Assembly: GCA_947630625.1 (NCBI GenBank)
Contig: CANRIL010000027.1
Location: 1 to 36,037 of the forward strand
DNA: 36,037 bases
Source of the DNA: an uncultured Clostridia bacterium
GTDB taxonomy: Bacteria > Bacillota > Clostridia > Oscillospirales > CAG-272
Direction: 5' to 3'
The notes beneath the pieces were generated by a model. That model did not search any database and was not told the origin of the DNA. It worked only from the letters and a program-made list of their open reading frames with translations. The position numbers and the translations under genes were made by a program. This document shows, piece after piece, positions 7,826-16,844 of the stretch (the first letter of the stretch is position 1; every line of letters begins with the position of its first letter).

Positions 7826-9334
7826 TCAGTCGGCAGAGATGAGCTTTAAAAATCTCCCGTAGGCATCGTCCCACATGGCGCGGTCGCCTTGCGGCTCGAA
7901 AACTTCAAGCTTGTTCGAGCGCCTGATCAGCTCGCGCGCCTCGCCGTCGCCGGAGAGCTCGCCCGCGGCGATGAGCTGCGCGCAGATATTGCCCGCCGCC
8001 GTCGCCTCCGCGGGGCCCGCGATGACCGGGACGCCGCAGGCGTCCGCCGCGAGGCGGAGGAGCAGCGTTTCTTTAACGCCGCCTCCCACGACGTGTATCT
8101 CGCGCACGCGCACGCCGGTCAGCTCCGCGATCTTTTCCATGCACCACCTGTATCGGAGCGCAAGCGAATCGAATATTGCGCGCACGATCTCGCCGGGCGT
8201 CTGCGGCTCACCCTCCTGCCTTTCGCGGCAGTATGCGGCGATGCGGCGCGGCATATCGCCCGGAGGCGTGAAAATATCGTCATCCGGGTCAATTAAATAC
8301 CGGCACGGCTCCGCCGCGCCCGCGGCGTCCGAAAGCTCGTCATACGTATATTTCACGCCCTCGCGCGCCCATTGGCGGCGGGATTCCTGCTCGAGCCAGA
8401 GCCCCGCGATGTTTTTGAGAAAGCGCACCTTCCCTTCCGTGCCGCCCTCGTTCGTGAAGCTGTATTTGCGCGACAGCTCCGTGATTATCGGCGTCCGCGT
8501 TTCCGTCCCGAACAGGCTCCACGTCCCGCAGCTTATGTAAACGAACCCGTCCGTGTCTGTCGGCACCGCGAGCACGGCGGAAGCCGTGTCGTGCGACGCC
8601 GTATTGACGACGCGACAGCCTTTGCCCGCGCCGGTCAGCTCGCGAACGTCCGCCGAAAGCGCGCCGAGCGCATGCGCCGGGCTGACGACCGGCGGCAAAA
8701 GCGCGGGGTCGAACCCGATCCGCAAAAGCAGGTCTGCGGCGACGTTCCGGCTCTCGGCGTCGAGTATCGCGCCGGTCGAGGCGATCGTATATTCTGTCGC
8801 GCATTCGCCCGTCAGAAGGAAATTCAAAAGGTCGGGCATGAACATAATCCGGCTCGCGGCGCCGAGGATGTGTCCGTCGTTTTTCACGTCGCAGTAGAGC
8901 TGATAGATCGTATTGAACGAAAGATTTTGTATCCCCGTGCGCGCGTAAAGCTCATCCCACGGGATGACGCGGAAGAATTCTTCCCTTATGTTTTCCGTCC
9001 GCCTGTCCCTGTAATTGACGGGATTTGCGAGCACGTGTTTGTTTTTGTCGATATAGCCGTAATCGACGCCCCACGTGTCTATCCCGACGGAGGCGACGCC
9101 GCCCTCGACCGTCGATTTCGTTATCGCGGTCAAAAGGTTCCCGTAAAGCGAGGGGAGGTCCCACGTGAGCCTGCCCAACATTGTGACGGGAGAATTGTCG
9201 AATCTGTGTATCTCCTTGGTGGTGAGCGTCGAGCCGTCATAATCCCCGATAATGCCGCGCCCGGAGGACGCGCCGTAATCGACCGCGAGCACGCGGAAGC
9301 CGCCCGCGGTGTTTTTCCCCGCAGCGCCCATCAC
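7826..9334 (-). CDS. rhaB: Rhamnulokinase (FGGY family)
   Basis: Phosphorylates L-rhamnulose to L-rhamnulose 1-phosphate with ATP in the cytoplasm. The 502-residue protein has both actin-like FGGY domains. The N-terminal half has VDYGASSGRGIIG and GIDTWGVDYGYID, which carries the catalytic-base Asp region. The C-terminal half has SHDTASAV, YISCGTWSLFGTE, NEGGTEGKVRFLKNIAGLW and HVVGGGVKETLLLRLAADA; the GASSGR and NIAGLW signatures are characteristic of RhaB rather than other FGGY kinases. Its start overlaps the stop of the upstream TIM-barrel gene by 4 bp (ATGA), implying translational coupling. MMGAAGK gives two adjacent possible Met starts. Confidence 0.95.
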   Translation of the reverse strand: MMGAAGKNTAGGFRVLAVDYGASSGRGIIGDYDGSTLTTKEIHRFDNSPVTMLGRLTWDLPSLYGNLLTAITKSTVEGGVASVGIDTWGVDYGYIDKNKHVLANPVNYRDRRTENIREEFFRVIPWDELYARTGIQNLSFNTIYQLYCDVKNDGHILGAASRIMFMPDLLNFLLTGECATEYTIASTGAILDAESRNVAADLLLRIGFDPALLPPVVSPAHALGALSADVRELTGAGKGCRVVNTASHDTASAVLAVPTDTDGFVYISCGTWSLFGTETRTPIITELSRKYSFTNEGGTEGKVRFLKNIAGLWLEQESRRQWAREGVKYTYDELSDAAGAAEPCRYLIDPDDDIFTPPGDMPRRIAAYCRERQEGEPQTPGEIVRAIFDSLALRYRWCMEKIAELTGVRVREIHVVGGGVKETLLLRLAADACGVPVIAGPAEATAAGNICAQLIAAGELSGDGEARELIRRSNKLEVFEPQGDRAMWDDAYGRFLKLISAD

Positions 9335-10173
9335 TTTATCCCTTCAAGTATGCTGCGGAGCGCGCCGACGGCGGCGGCAAACGCCTCAGCGTTCGTGGCG
9401 TATGTGCCGCGCAGCTTCGTTTTTTCGCCGTGCTCGAGCGCGTCAAGCCCGGAGAACACGTGAAGGTGCGGTTCAAGCGTCAGAATGACCTCGCCGTCGT
9501 ACCGCCTGTTCACCTCTTCGAGCGTTTCCCTGATCTTTCCGACGCCCTCACCGGCGGGGACGACTGTCCCGTCCGCGTCGGCGTCCTTTATATGAAGGTA
9601 GGTAAGTTTGTCGCCGAGCAGCCCGAACGCGTGCGGATACGGCTCGACGCCGCACTGTATGAAGTTCGCGTGATCGAACACGACCCCGAGCTTTTCACCG
9701 AACGCTGCCTTCAGATCAAGGCAGCGCTCCGCCGTGTCGCCGTAGATGTTCTTCTCGTTTTCGTGGCAGTAAAGGACACCTGCGGCGGAACACACCTCGA
9801 TCATCCTGCCGAGCGCGTCAATTACCTCCCCGCGCTTCCCTTCCGTCTTATAAAACGAGAACCCGCGCACGCGGCGGCAGCCGAGGATGTTCGCCGTCTC
9901 GGCGACGCGCTTTGTCAGCTCGACGTGCGCGTCAATGTCGCCGCCGATGTCGATCTTTCCGAGCGGGGAGCCGACCGCCGAAAGCGTGATGCCCGCCGCC
10001 GAAAGCTTTTTCGCGGCCGCCTCCGCTTCCGCGCGCGTCAGCTCCGAGACGTTTTTGCCGTCGACGCCGCGCAGCTCGATTTTGTCTATTCCGAACGATA
10101 AAAGTCCCGATATCTGCTCGTCAAGCGCGGGGGAATACTCGTCCGCGAACGCGCTGAGTCTGAATTTTGCCAT
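9331..10173 (-). CDS. Sugar phosphate isomerase/epimerase (xylose isomerase-like TIM barrel)
   Basis: A 280-residue protein of the xylose isomerase-like/AP endonuclease 2 TIM-barrel superfamily, which isomerises or epimerises sugars or polyols using a divalent metal. Visible metal-site candidates are E138 (YCHENEKN), D167/H168 (GVVFDHANF), H194 (LHIKD) and E234 (LEPH). The N-terminal SAFADEYSPALDEQI is typical of this family in Clostridia. It is coupled by overlap to rhaB and is 15 bp downstream of a second TIM-barrel gene, with GGAGG before the ATG. The context suggests a step in rhamnose or a related deoxy-sugar pathway, but the substrate cannot be read from the sequence. It is not a class II aldolase, so it does not obviously replace RhaD. 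Confidence 0.8.
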   Translation of the reverse strand: MAKFRLSAFADEYSPALDEQISGLLSFGIDKIELRGVDGKNVSELTRAEAEAAAKKLSAAGITLSAVGSPLGKIDIGGDIDAHVELTKRVAETANILGCRRVRGFSFYKTEGKRGEVIDALGRMIEVCSAAGVLYCHENEKNIYGDTAERCLDLKAAFGEKLGVVFDHANFIQCGVEPYPHAFGLLGDKLTYLHIKDADADGTVVPAGEGVGKIRETLEEVNRRYDGEVILTLEPHLHVFSGLDALEHGEKTKLRGTYATNAEAFAAAVGALRSILEGIK

Positions 10174-10188
10174 TTTGCCGCCTCCGTT

Positions 10189-10971
10189 TTAGTCCCTGAA
10201 CTGTTCGTATCTCGCCTTTAAGTTGTCGTGGCTGATCCTCATGCTGTCGTATAGGTCGATATAAACGTCGTCCTGCTCTATCATGTGCCAGAGGACGCCG
10301 CCCGTCTCGCACGCGCTTATTATCGCGTCAAAATTGAGATTTCCCGTCAGACATTCGGTCATGACGAGCTTGTCATCGCGCACCGTCATATCCTTTAGGT
10401 GCGTGCAGAAAATTCTGTCGCTGTGGCGCCTGATGAACTCCGCCGGGTCGGCTCCGGCGACGTGCGCCCAATATGTATCGAACGTCAGCTTGACGCCCTC
10501 GGGGTCCGTCATCGAGAGGATCATTTCAAGACCGGTCTGCTCCCCGTAATGCTCGAATTCGAAGCGGTGGTTGTGATAAAGGAATATTTTCCCCGCGTCC
10601 TTTATCTTTTTGACGGCCTCCGATATGTCGAGCGCGAACGCCGCGTAGCCCGCGTACGTGTGCGGGTACATGTTCGCGATGCCGCCGATGCCGATGGCGT
10701 CACACCCGAACACGCTGTGTTCGGCGATGACGGCGTCCGTGTCTTCTATCACGCGGCGCAGATTCGTATGCGTCAGCACGCACCTGACGCCGTATTCCTC
10801 GACCGCCTGGCGGATGACCTCCGGCGTCACGTCTGGACCGACGCCGGACACCTGCATATAGCGGTATCCCATCTTCGACAGCGCCTCGACCGTCGCAAGA
10901 AAATCTTCCTTCGTCCTTGTCTTCGTGCGCATCGTGTAGAGCTGCGCACCGAGATACAGCTTTCTCGGCAT
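10189..10971 (-). CDS. Sugar phosphate isomerase/epimerase (second TIM-barrel paralogue)
   Basis: A 260-residue xylose isomerase-like TIM-barrel protein, only distantly similar to its downstream neighbour. Candidate metal ligands lie in LYHNHRFEF (131-139), TFDTYWAHV (D165), CTHLKDM (H191) and HMIEQDD (E232). The N-terminal LGAQLYTMRTKTRTKEDF resembles the inosose dehydratase/YcjR-like branch of the superfamily. An upstream GGAGGG supports the ATG start. The gene begins 28 bp after the mutS2 stop with no visible promoter between, so it may be transcribed from the DNA-repair cluster as well as, or instead of, a dedicated sugar promoter. The exact reaction is unknown. Confidence 0.8.
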   Translation of the reverse strand: MPRKLYLGAQLYTMRTKTRTKEDFLATVEALSKMGYRYMQVSGVGPDVTPEVIRQAVEEYGVRCVLTHTNLRRVIEDTDAVIAEHSVFGCDAIGIGGIANMYPHTYAGYAAFALDISEAVKKIKDAGKIFLYHNHRFEFEHYGEQTGLEMILSMTDPEGVKLTFDTYWAHVAGADPAEFIRRHSDRIFCTHLKDMTVRDDKLVMTECLTGNLNFDAIISACETGGVLWHMIEQDDVYIDLYDSMRISHDNLKARYEQFRD

Positions 10972-10999
10972 ATTTTTGCCCTCCGGTAAAAAATTTTTT

Positions 11000-13396
11000 T
11001 TATTTGAGTTCGATAACGGTCACGCCGGAATCGCCCTCGCCGTAAGCGCCGAGGCGGAACGACGACACGCGCGAGTCGGAACGCAGAAACGAGTGCAAAG
11101 CTCCTCGCAGCGCTCCCGTCCCTTTGCCGTGGATTATGCGTACCGAACGTATCCCGGCGACCGCCGCCTCGTCTAAATATTTGTCCGCGGCGATCAGCCC
11201 GTCGTCTGTCGTATAACCGCGTATGTCAAGCTCCGGCGAAAACGTGCCGGACGTTTTGACGCGCACGCTCGATGCGGGCGAGGTGACGCCGCCCACAGTC
11301 ACCGTTCCGTCGTCCGGCGCGAGCCGCAGCTTTGTCGCTTTTGTCCGCGTCGTGATCCCGTTTGCCATGACGGTGACGTTTCCCGATTTGTCGGGGCCTT
11401 CGGTGATCGTGCCGCGGATGCCGGTGCCGGCGATCAGAACGTCGTCCCCGACCTTATATTCGCGCGGCGGCTCGTATGCTTCGGGCTCGCCCCGTTCGCT
11501 GCCGAGCACTTCTTCGGCTCCGCGCAGATGCTCCTTTATCGCGCGCTTCGCCTCCGACATCGTGCGTCCGAGATTTTCCGATTCGCGCTCCCTTCGTACG
11601 CGGTCGAGCTGTGCCATGACGAATTCGCTCGACGCGCGCGCGCTCGCTAAAATTTCCTGCGCGCGGCGCTCCGCCTTCGCCTTTTCCTCTTCCGCGCCGG
11701 CGAGCCGCTCACGCAGCTTTTCTTCCGCCGCCGCCTTGAATCTTTCGTATTCGACGCGCAGGCGCTCCTGTTCGGCGCGCTCGCGCTCCATCTTTACCCT
11801 CTCCGCCTCAAGCTTTTCGATCACGTCCTCAAAGCTCTTGTCTGTCCCGCTCAATAGCTCATTCGCCCTTGAGACGATCTCGTCCGGCAGCCCGAGCCGC
11901 GTCGAGATCGCGAACGCGTTCGACTTGCCGGGCGCGCCGATTATGAGCTTATACGTCGGCCGCAGCGTCGTTATGTCGAATTCGCACGCCGCGTTGCAGA
12001 CTCCCTCCGTGTTCAGCGCGTACGCCTTAAGCTCGGCGTAATGCGTCGTCGCCGCGCAGAGCGCGTGCCGCGCGCGCAGATGCTCGATTATCGCCGTCGC
12101 AAGCGCCGCGCCCTCAACGGGGTCGGTGCCCGAACAGAGCTCGTCGAGCAGGACGAGCGAGCGGCTGCCCGCGCGGTTTATTATTCCTATTATATTTGAC
12201 ATGCTCGACGAGAACGTTGAGAGCGACATTTCGATGCTCTGCTCGTCGCCGATGTCGGCAAGTATATCGTCAAAGACGGTGACGGTCGACGTTCCGCCGG
12301 CGGGGATATGAAGTCCCGCCTGCGCCATCAGGGAGAGAAGTCCAAGCGTCTTGAGCGCGACCGTTTTGCCGCCGGTGTTGGGTCCGGTGATTATGAGCGT
12401 GTCGAACTCGCCGCCGACGCGGATCGTTATCGGGACGCACGTCTTTTTGTCTATGAGCGGGTGGCGCGCCCGGACGAGCATCACCTCGCCTTTGCCGTCC
12501 ATGTTGATCTTCGGCTCTACGGCGTCCATGCGGAAGGAGAGCTCCGCGCACGCGAAGATGAACGACAGCTCAGTTATGTTCGAATAATCGAGCAGCAGCG
12601 TGTCACCATTGGCGGCGATGTCGGCGGACAGCTCGGAGAGGATGCGTTCGATCTCGCGCTGCTCGCGCCCTTCGAGTATGCGCAGCTCGTTATTCGCCTC
12701 GACGACGGCGAGCGGTTCAATGAACACGGTCGCGCCGGAGGCGGACGTGTCGTGGATCAGCCCGCTTATTTCGTTTTTGTATTCCGCCTTGACGGGTATG
12801 ACGAATCTGCCGCCGCGCTGCGTCACGATATTTTCCTGAAGGATACGGCTGTATGTGCCGCCCGTTATATATTTTTGCAGGATGTCGCGAACGCGCGAGT
12901 TCGCGGCGCGCATTTTGCGCCTGATGTCGGAGAGCTCGGAGCTCGCCTCGTCGGCTATCATGTCGTCGGAAATTATCGCGCGCGTGATCTTGTCTTCGAG
13001 CCGCCTGTCCTCTATCAGCCGCTCGAATATCTCATATACGGTCGATTCAGACGACTGCTCATGCCCGTCGTGAAGGTAATTGCGGAGCCGCCGCGCCGTG
13101 CGCAGCACGTTCGCGCATGACAAAAGCTCGCGCGGCGTCAGAACGGCGTCCTTCCCCGCGCGCTCGACCGTGTCCCCGATGTCGGCGACGCCGCCGAACG
13201 GCGGCATTCCCTTTTTGCCGAGCAGCGCTTTCGCGTCCGTCGTCCGCCGCTGCCGCCGCAGAACGACCGTCGGGTCTGACGACGGCAAAAGCGCGTTCGC
13301 CAGCTTCCTGCCGCCGTCCGTCACGGCGCAGTCGGCGAGAAGCGCGGTCACTTTGTCAAATTCAAGCGTAGTTAGTGATTTGTCGTTATAGTCCAT
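11000..13396 (-). CDS. mutS2: MutS2 family ATPase/endonuclease
   Basis: Recombination-suppressing, ribosome-rescue-associated MutS paralogue. The 798-residue length matches the Bacillus protein. It has an N-terminal helical core, the ATPase with Walker A GPNTGGKT (338-345), GDEQSIEMSLSTFSSSM, Walker B LVLLDELCSGTDP (414-426) and the ATTHYAELKAYA motif. A charged coiled coil follows (about 515-640), then a KOW-like segment near 645-690 and the C-terminal Smr nuclease domain with LDIRGY and IHGKGTGALR (about 720-798). All domains look intact. It follows recO across a 200-bp repeat-bearing gap, which is unusual in this otherwise tightly packed cluster. Confidence 0.96.
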   Translation of the reverse strand: MDYNDKSLTTLEFDKVTALLADCAVTDGGRKLANALLPSSDPTVVLRRQRRTTDAKALLGKKGMPPFGGVADIGDTVERAGKDAVLTPRELLSCANVLRTARRLRNYLHDGHEQSSESTVYEIFERLIEDRRLEDKITRAIISDDMIADEASSELSDIRRKMRAANSRVRDILQKYITGGTYSRILQENIVTQRGGRFVIPVKAEYKNEISGLIHDTSASGATVFIEPLAVVEANNELRILEGREQREIERILSELSADIAANGDTLLLDYSNITELSFIFACAELSFRMDAVEPKINMDGKGEVMLVRARHPLIDKKTCVPITIRVGGEFDTLIITGPNTGGKTVALKTLGLLSLMAQAGLHIPAGGTSTVTVFDDILADIGDEQSIEMSLSTFSSSMSNIIGIINRAGSRSLVLLDELCSGTDPVEGAALATAIIEHLRARHALCAATTHYAELKAYALNTEGVCNAACEFDITTLRPTYKLIIGAPGKSNAFAISTRLGLPDEIVSRANELLSGTDKSFEDVIEKLEAERVKMERERAEQERLRVEYERFKAAAEEKLRERLAGAEEEKAKAERRAQEILASARASSEFVMAQLDRVRRERESENLGRTMSEAKRAIKEHLRGAEEVLGSERGEPEAYEPPREYKVGDDVLIAGTGIRGTITEGPDKSGNVTVMANGITTRTKATKLRLAPDDGTVTVGGVTSPASSVRVKTSGTFSPELDIRGYTTDDGLIAADKYLDEAAVAGIRSVRIIHGKGTGALRGALHSFLRSDSRVSSFRLGAYGEGDSGVTVIELK

Positions 13397-13499
13397 ATGT
13401 TTTTTTAATTGAGATGAGTTTTTCGTTATTGCTTTTTGTGCGGGCGGATGCGCCCGCGCGTACGTGGATTCGGTTTAGGGATTTTGACCGTGCGCCCGC

Positions 13500-13568
13500 G
13501 CGCGGGCGCGGATTCGGTTGACCGGACAGTTACCACCAGCGCGGGCGCGGATTCGGTTGACCGGACAG
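13500..13568. repeat. Two perfect 30-bp direct repeats in the recO-mutS2 gap
   Basis: Identical 30-bp sequences lie at 13500-13529 and 13539-13568 (39-bp period). A degenerate third copy sits near 13462-13480 (GGATTCGGTTTAG). The region also has a 7-bp GC stem at 13440-13457. No gene is present in 13397-13597. Confidence 0.7.
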
Positions 13569-13597
13569 ACACCGCCGCGCTTGTGCGCGATTCCCTT

Positions 13598-14404
13598 TTA
13601 CAGCCTCTCAAACTGCTTATAATAATCGAGCGTCGCGAAGCCTCTGCCGATGTGGCCGAGCAGATACCGCTCGCACGCGTTCGCGAATTCGTCCATGTAC
13701 GGCTCCGGCAGCGAAAACGACAAAAACCGCGCCTCATCCGCGCGCGTCACATACCGCATCGCGTCGACCGCCGCCTCCGAGACGCGCACGAGCGGGCGCG
13801 TCCACCCGCCGAAGCCTTCTCTGTCCGCGTGCCCCGTTTTTGCCACGCAGTCGGGACAGAGCAGCGCGCCGCCGAGTATGTCAAGATATAATTCCGCGCC
13901 GCCGCGCCGTCCGCACACGGAACACGCTGACAGCTCCGGCGAAAATCCAAGCGCGCACGCGCATCTCAGCTCAAACGACGCCTTGATCTTTTTCGTCCGC
14001 TCGGGGCTCGCCTCCCCGTGAGACTCCGCCCAGAGCGTGTTCAGCACGAGCCGCAGAAACGGCTCGTCCGAATTTTCTTCGCCGGAGATATAGTTGGCGA
14101 GCTCGCATATATACGACGCGAACGCCAGCGACACAAGGTTTTCGCGCAGGGCGAAGAAATTTTCCTCGAGGTCTGCCTCTTTGATATAGTCCCCGCCGTT
14201 TTTCCGCTTCGCGATCACGTACGTGCCGTATGAGAAGAGCTGGGACGCGGCGAAATTTTTGTTTTTATGCGAGCGGACGCCGCAGCCGCGGACGGTCATT
14301 TTCCCGTGCTGTTCCGTCAGCAGCGTCAGAAGCTTGTCGTTGTCTCCGAAATTGACCTCGCGGATAACGAGTCCCTTTACTGTTTCCGACGACGCGCTTC
14401 CCAT
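13598..14404 (-). CDS. recO: DNA repair protein RecO
   Basis: Recombination mediator that helps load RecA on SSB-coated single strands in the RecFOR pathway. The 268-residue protein has an N-terminal OB-fold (VKGLVIREVNFGDNDKLLTLLTEQHGK), a helical middle and a four-Cys zinc site (the CSVCGRRG pair plus CPDC). The start at MGSASSE was chosen because it overlaps the era stop as TAATG, and the family begins here. The frame stays open about 80 codons further upstream, but that stretch is Arg/Gly-rich sequence antisense in character within era. No terminator is visible downstream. Confidence 0.92.
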   Translation of the reverse strand: MGSASSETVKGLVIREVNFGDNDKLLTLLTEQHGKMTVRGCGVRSHKNKNFAASQLFSYGTYVIAKRKNGGDYIKEADLEENFFALRENLVSLAFASYICELANYISGEENSDEPFLRLVLNTLWAESHGEASPERTKKIKASFELRCACALGFSPELSACSVCGRRGGAELYLDILGGALLCPDCVAKTGHADREGFGGWTRPLVRVSEAAVDAMRYVTRADEARFLSFSLPEPYMDEFANACERYLLGHIGRGFATLDYYKQFERL

Positions 14405-15297
14405 TATTTGATGGATTTGATATCGTAGCCGAACGCGCGCAGGTATCCGCCGCTGTCGCGCCAGCCCTCCTTGACCTTCACCCACAGATCGAGGAACACC
14501 TTCGTCCCGAAGAACCGCTCGAGGTCCTCCCTCGCGTAAGTGCCGATCTTTTTGAGCATGTCCCCGTTTTTGCCGATGATGATCCCCTTGTGCGACGCTT
14601 TCTCGCAGTAGATGTCGGCGCGTATCCTCAGAAGCGTGTCTTCGTCGTGCCATTCCTCGATCGAGACGACTGTCCCGTGCGGTATCTCGCGCGAGGTCAG
14701 GCGGAGTATCTTTTCGCGGATGACCTCGGCGGCGTAAAGCCGCTCGGACTGGTCTGTCACCTCGTCACCGGGGAAGAACCATTCTTCCTCCCTCAGAAAC
14801 TGCGCCGCCTCGTCAACGACCTCGGAGACGCCGCGCCCCTTGAGCGCGCACGTCGGCACGACGGCGGCAAACGGAAACAGCTCCGCATATGAGGTGATCG
14901 TCTCGGCGAGCTTGCCCGGATTTGATAGATCGACCTTATTCAAGACGAGCATCGCCGGAATTTTTTCGGCGCTCAGCCGCGAGATCACCGCCTTTTCGAT
15001 CTCGCCCGGCGCATGCGCGGCGTCCGCGATGAGTATCGCGGCGTCGCATTCGCCGATCGTCCGTTCCGCGCTCTCGACCATGTAGTCGCCGAGCTTCGTC
15101 TTCGGTTTATGGAGCCCCGGCGTATCGAGGAACACGAACTGGTCTTCCCCGCGCGTCAGTATCCCGGTGATCCTGTTGCGCGTCGTCTGCGGCTTATTTG
15201 AAACGATCGCCACCTTTTCGCCGAGCATCGCGTTCATGAGCGTCGATTTGCCGACGTTCGGCCTGCCGACTATTGATATAAATGCTGTTCTCTTCAT
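14404..15297 (-). CDS. era: GTPase Era
   Basis: Essential GTPase that binds the 3' end of 16S rRNA during 30S assembly. The 297-residue length is typical. G1 is GRPNVGKS (11-18), G3 is DTPG (58-61) and G4 is NKVD (120-123). The C-terminal KH domain contains GIIIGKNGDMLKKIG. It sits between ybeY (22 bp upstream) and recO (1-bp overlap), the order known in Bacillus and Clostridia but without the cdd and dgkA genes usually between ybeY and era. Confidence 0.98.
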   Translation of the reverse strand: MKRTAFISIVGRPNVGKSTLMNAMLGEKVAIVSNKPQTTRNRITGILTRGEDQFVFLDTPGLHKPKTKLGDYMVESAERTIGECDAAILIADAAHAPGEIEKAVISRLSAEKIPAMLVLNKVDLSNPGKLAETITSYAELFPFAAVVPTCALKGRGVSEVVDEAAQFLREEEWFFPGDEVTDQSERLYAAEVIREKILRLTSREIPHGTVVSIEEWHDEDTLLRIRADIYCEKASHKGIIIGKNGDMLKKIGTYAREDLERFFGTKVFLDLWVKVKEGWRDSGGYLRAFGYDIKSIK

Positions 15298-15319
15298 TGT
15301 TCTTTCCCTTATGTCAAGT

Positions 15320-15820
15320 TTATGTGTCCTGCCTCTCTGACGACTCGTTGACGGTCAGCCCGAGGCGGGTCATTATATCGCGCTGGCGCCTGCGCATGTC
15401 AAGCTCGTCCGCCTCGCACGTCACGTGGTCGTAGCCGAGCAGGTGCAGCGTCGAATGAACGGTCAGAAACGCGAGCTCCCGCTCGAAGCTGTGCCCGAAG
15501 ACGAGCGCCTGATTCTCCGCCCGCTCGACGCAGATGACGATATCGCCGAGCGGCACGTATCCTTCATCGGGGTACTCCTCCCCAGGGGCGAACTGCGGGA
15601 ACGAGAGCACGTCCGTCACGGAATCGACGTTTCTGTATTCGTTGTTGATTTCCTTTATTGTATCAGCATCGGTCAGGACGACGGACACCTCGGCGGGGCG
15701 GGCAAAATTTTCGTAGTCGAGCGTTTCCGCGACCGCGCGGCGGATCAGCCGTTCGTGACGCCATCTTATATATTTCGCGTCCTGTTCGTTTTCTATGAGC
15801 ACACGCAGCTTCCGTTTCAT
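15320..15820 (-). CDS. ybeY: Endoribonuclease YbeY (rRNA maturation factor)
   Basis: Single-strand-specific, metal-dependent RNase acting in 16S rRNA 3'-end maturation and 70S quality control. The 166-residue protein carries the zinc-binding motif HSTLHLLGYDH (H122, H126, H132) and the conserved DVLSFPQF segment (70-77). It begins 4 bp after the phoH stop, so it is almost certainly co-transcribed and coupled with phoH, its common partner. Confidence 0.97.
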   Translation of the reverse strand: MKRKLRVLIENEQDAKYIRWRHERLIRRAVAETLDYENFARPAEVSVVLTDADTIKEINNEYRNVDSVTDVLSFPQFAPGEEYPDEGYVPLGDIVICVERAENQALVFGHSFERELAFLTVHSTLHLLGYDHVTCEADELDMRRRQRDIMTRLGLTVNESSERQDT

Positions 15821-15824
15821 TTTA

Positions 15825-16844
15825 TCAGTCCCGCTTTACCTTATATCGCTGTCTTGTTTCCGCGCCGCGCTCCCGGCGCTCGCGGTCGAATTTGTCATAT
15901 GCGAGGATTATCTTCTGCACGAGCTTGTGGCGGACAACGTCACGCTCCGTGAAGCGGTGGATCGCGATGTCGTCAATGCCGTCGAGTATCTTCACCGCCT
16001 CCGCAAGTCCGCTCCGCTTCCCCGCCGGAAGGTCTGTCTGGGTCAGATCTCCCGTGACGACGATCTTTGAGCCCATGCCGAGGCGCGTCAAAAACATCTT
16101 CATCTGCTCTGGCGTCGTGTTCTGCGCCTCGTCGAGGATGATGAAGGAATTGTCAAGCGTTCTGCCGCGCATGTAGGCGAGCGGGGCGATCTCTATCGTC
16201 TGCCGCTCGATGTTGCGCGCATAGCTCTCCGCGCCGAACATTTCATAAAGCGCGTCGTGCAGCGGGCGAAGGTACGGATCGATCTTATTCTGCAAATCGC
16301 CCGGCAGAAATCCGAGCTTTTCCCCCGCCTCGACAGCCGGGCGCGTCAGGATTATTCGCTCGACCTCGCGGTCGCGGAGCGCCTTGACCGACATGGCGAC
16401 GGCAAGGAACGTCTTGCCCGTTCCGGCGGGACCGACGCCGAGCGTCACCGTGTTTTTCTTTATCGCCTCGACGTATTTCTTCTGCCCGACCGTCTTTGCC
16501 TTGATCGGCTTGCCCTTCGTCGTGACGCAGACGCAGTCGTCGAGGTTTTCAAGCTCGCCCGCCCTGCCGTCCGCCGCCATTCCGATGACGTAATCGACAG
16601 TCTGCTCCCCGATCTCCTCATTGTATTCGGCGACGCCGCGCAGATACTCGACCGCCTCCGCCGCGCGCGCAACGTCCTCGGCGTCGCCCGACAAAACGAT
16701 CGCGTCCCCCGCCGAATCGGGGCTCTGCCGGTTGTACATCTTTACGCCGAACGCTTCCTCTATCCTGCGCGCGTTCTTGTCAAAGCTGCCGAAGAGCCTG
16801 CCCGTTATTTCACTTGAGCTTGTTTTAACGATTTTTTCAGCCAT
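15825..16844 (-). CDS. phoH: PhoH-family ATPase
   Basis: Cytoplasmic ATPase, often linked to YbeY and RNA metabolism. The 339-residue protein has an N-terminal KH-like domain (about 10-75), Walker A GPAGTGKT (138-145), the family signature EAGEKLGFLPGD, Walker B FIILDEAQN (234-242) and VTGDLTQ. It overlaps yqfD by 8 bp and lies 4 bp before ybeY. The order yqfD-phoH-ybeY is conserved in spore-formers, although yqfF (PgpH), which often separates phoH and ybeY, is absent. Confidence 0.97.
   Translation of the reverse strand: MAEKIVKTSSSEITGRLFGSFDKNARRIEEAFGVKMYNRQSPDSAGDAIVLSGDAEDVARAAEAVEYLRGVAEYNEEIGEQTVDYVIGMAADGRAGELENLDDCVCVTTKGKPIKAKTVGQKKYVEAIKKNTVTLGVGPAGTGKTFLAVAMSVKALRDREVERIILTRPAVEAGEKLGFLPGDLQNKIDPYLRPLHDALYEMFGAESYARNIERQTIEIAPLAYMRGRTLDNSFIILDEAQNTTPEQMKMFLTRLGMGSKIVVTGDLTQTDLPAGKRSGLAEAVKILDGIDDIAIHRFTERDVVRHKLVQKIILAYDKFDRERRERGAETRQRYKVKRD

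Noticed and set aside
8372-9463. 363-codon plus-strand frame across rhaB
   Set aside because: Antisense to RhaB, whose motifs are intact.
14405-14653. N-terminal extension of RecO into era
   Set aside because: The extension is Arg/His/Gly-rich and out of frame with era; TAATG coupling at 14404 and family length favour the shorter start.
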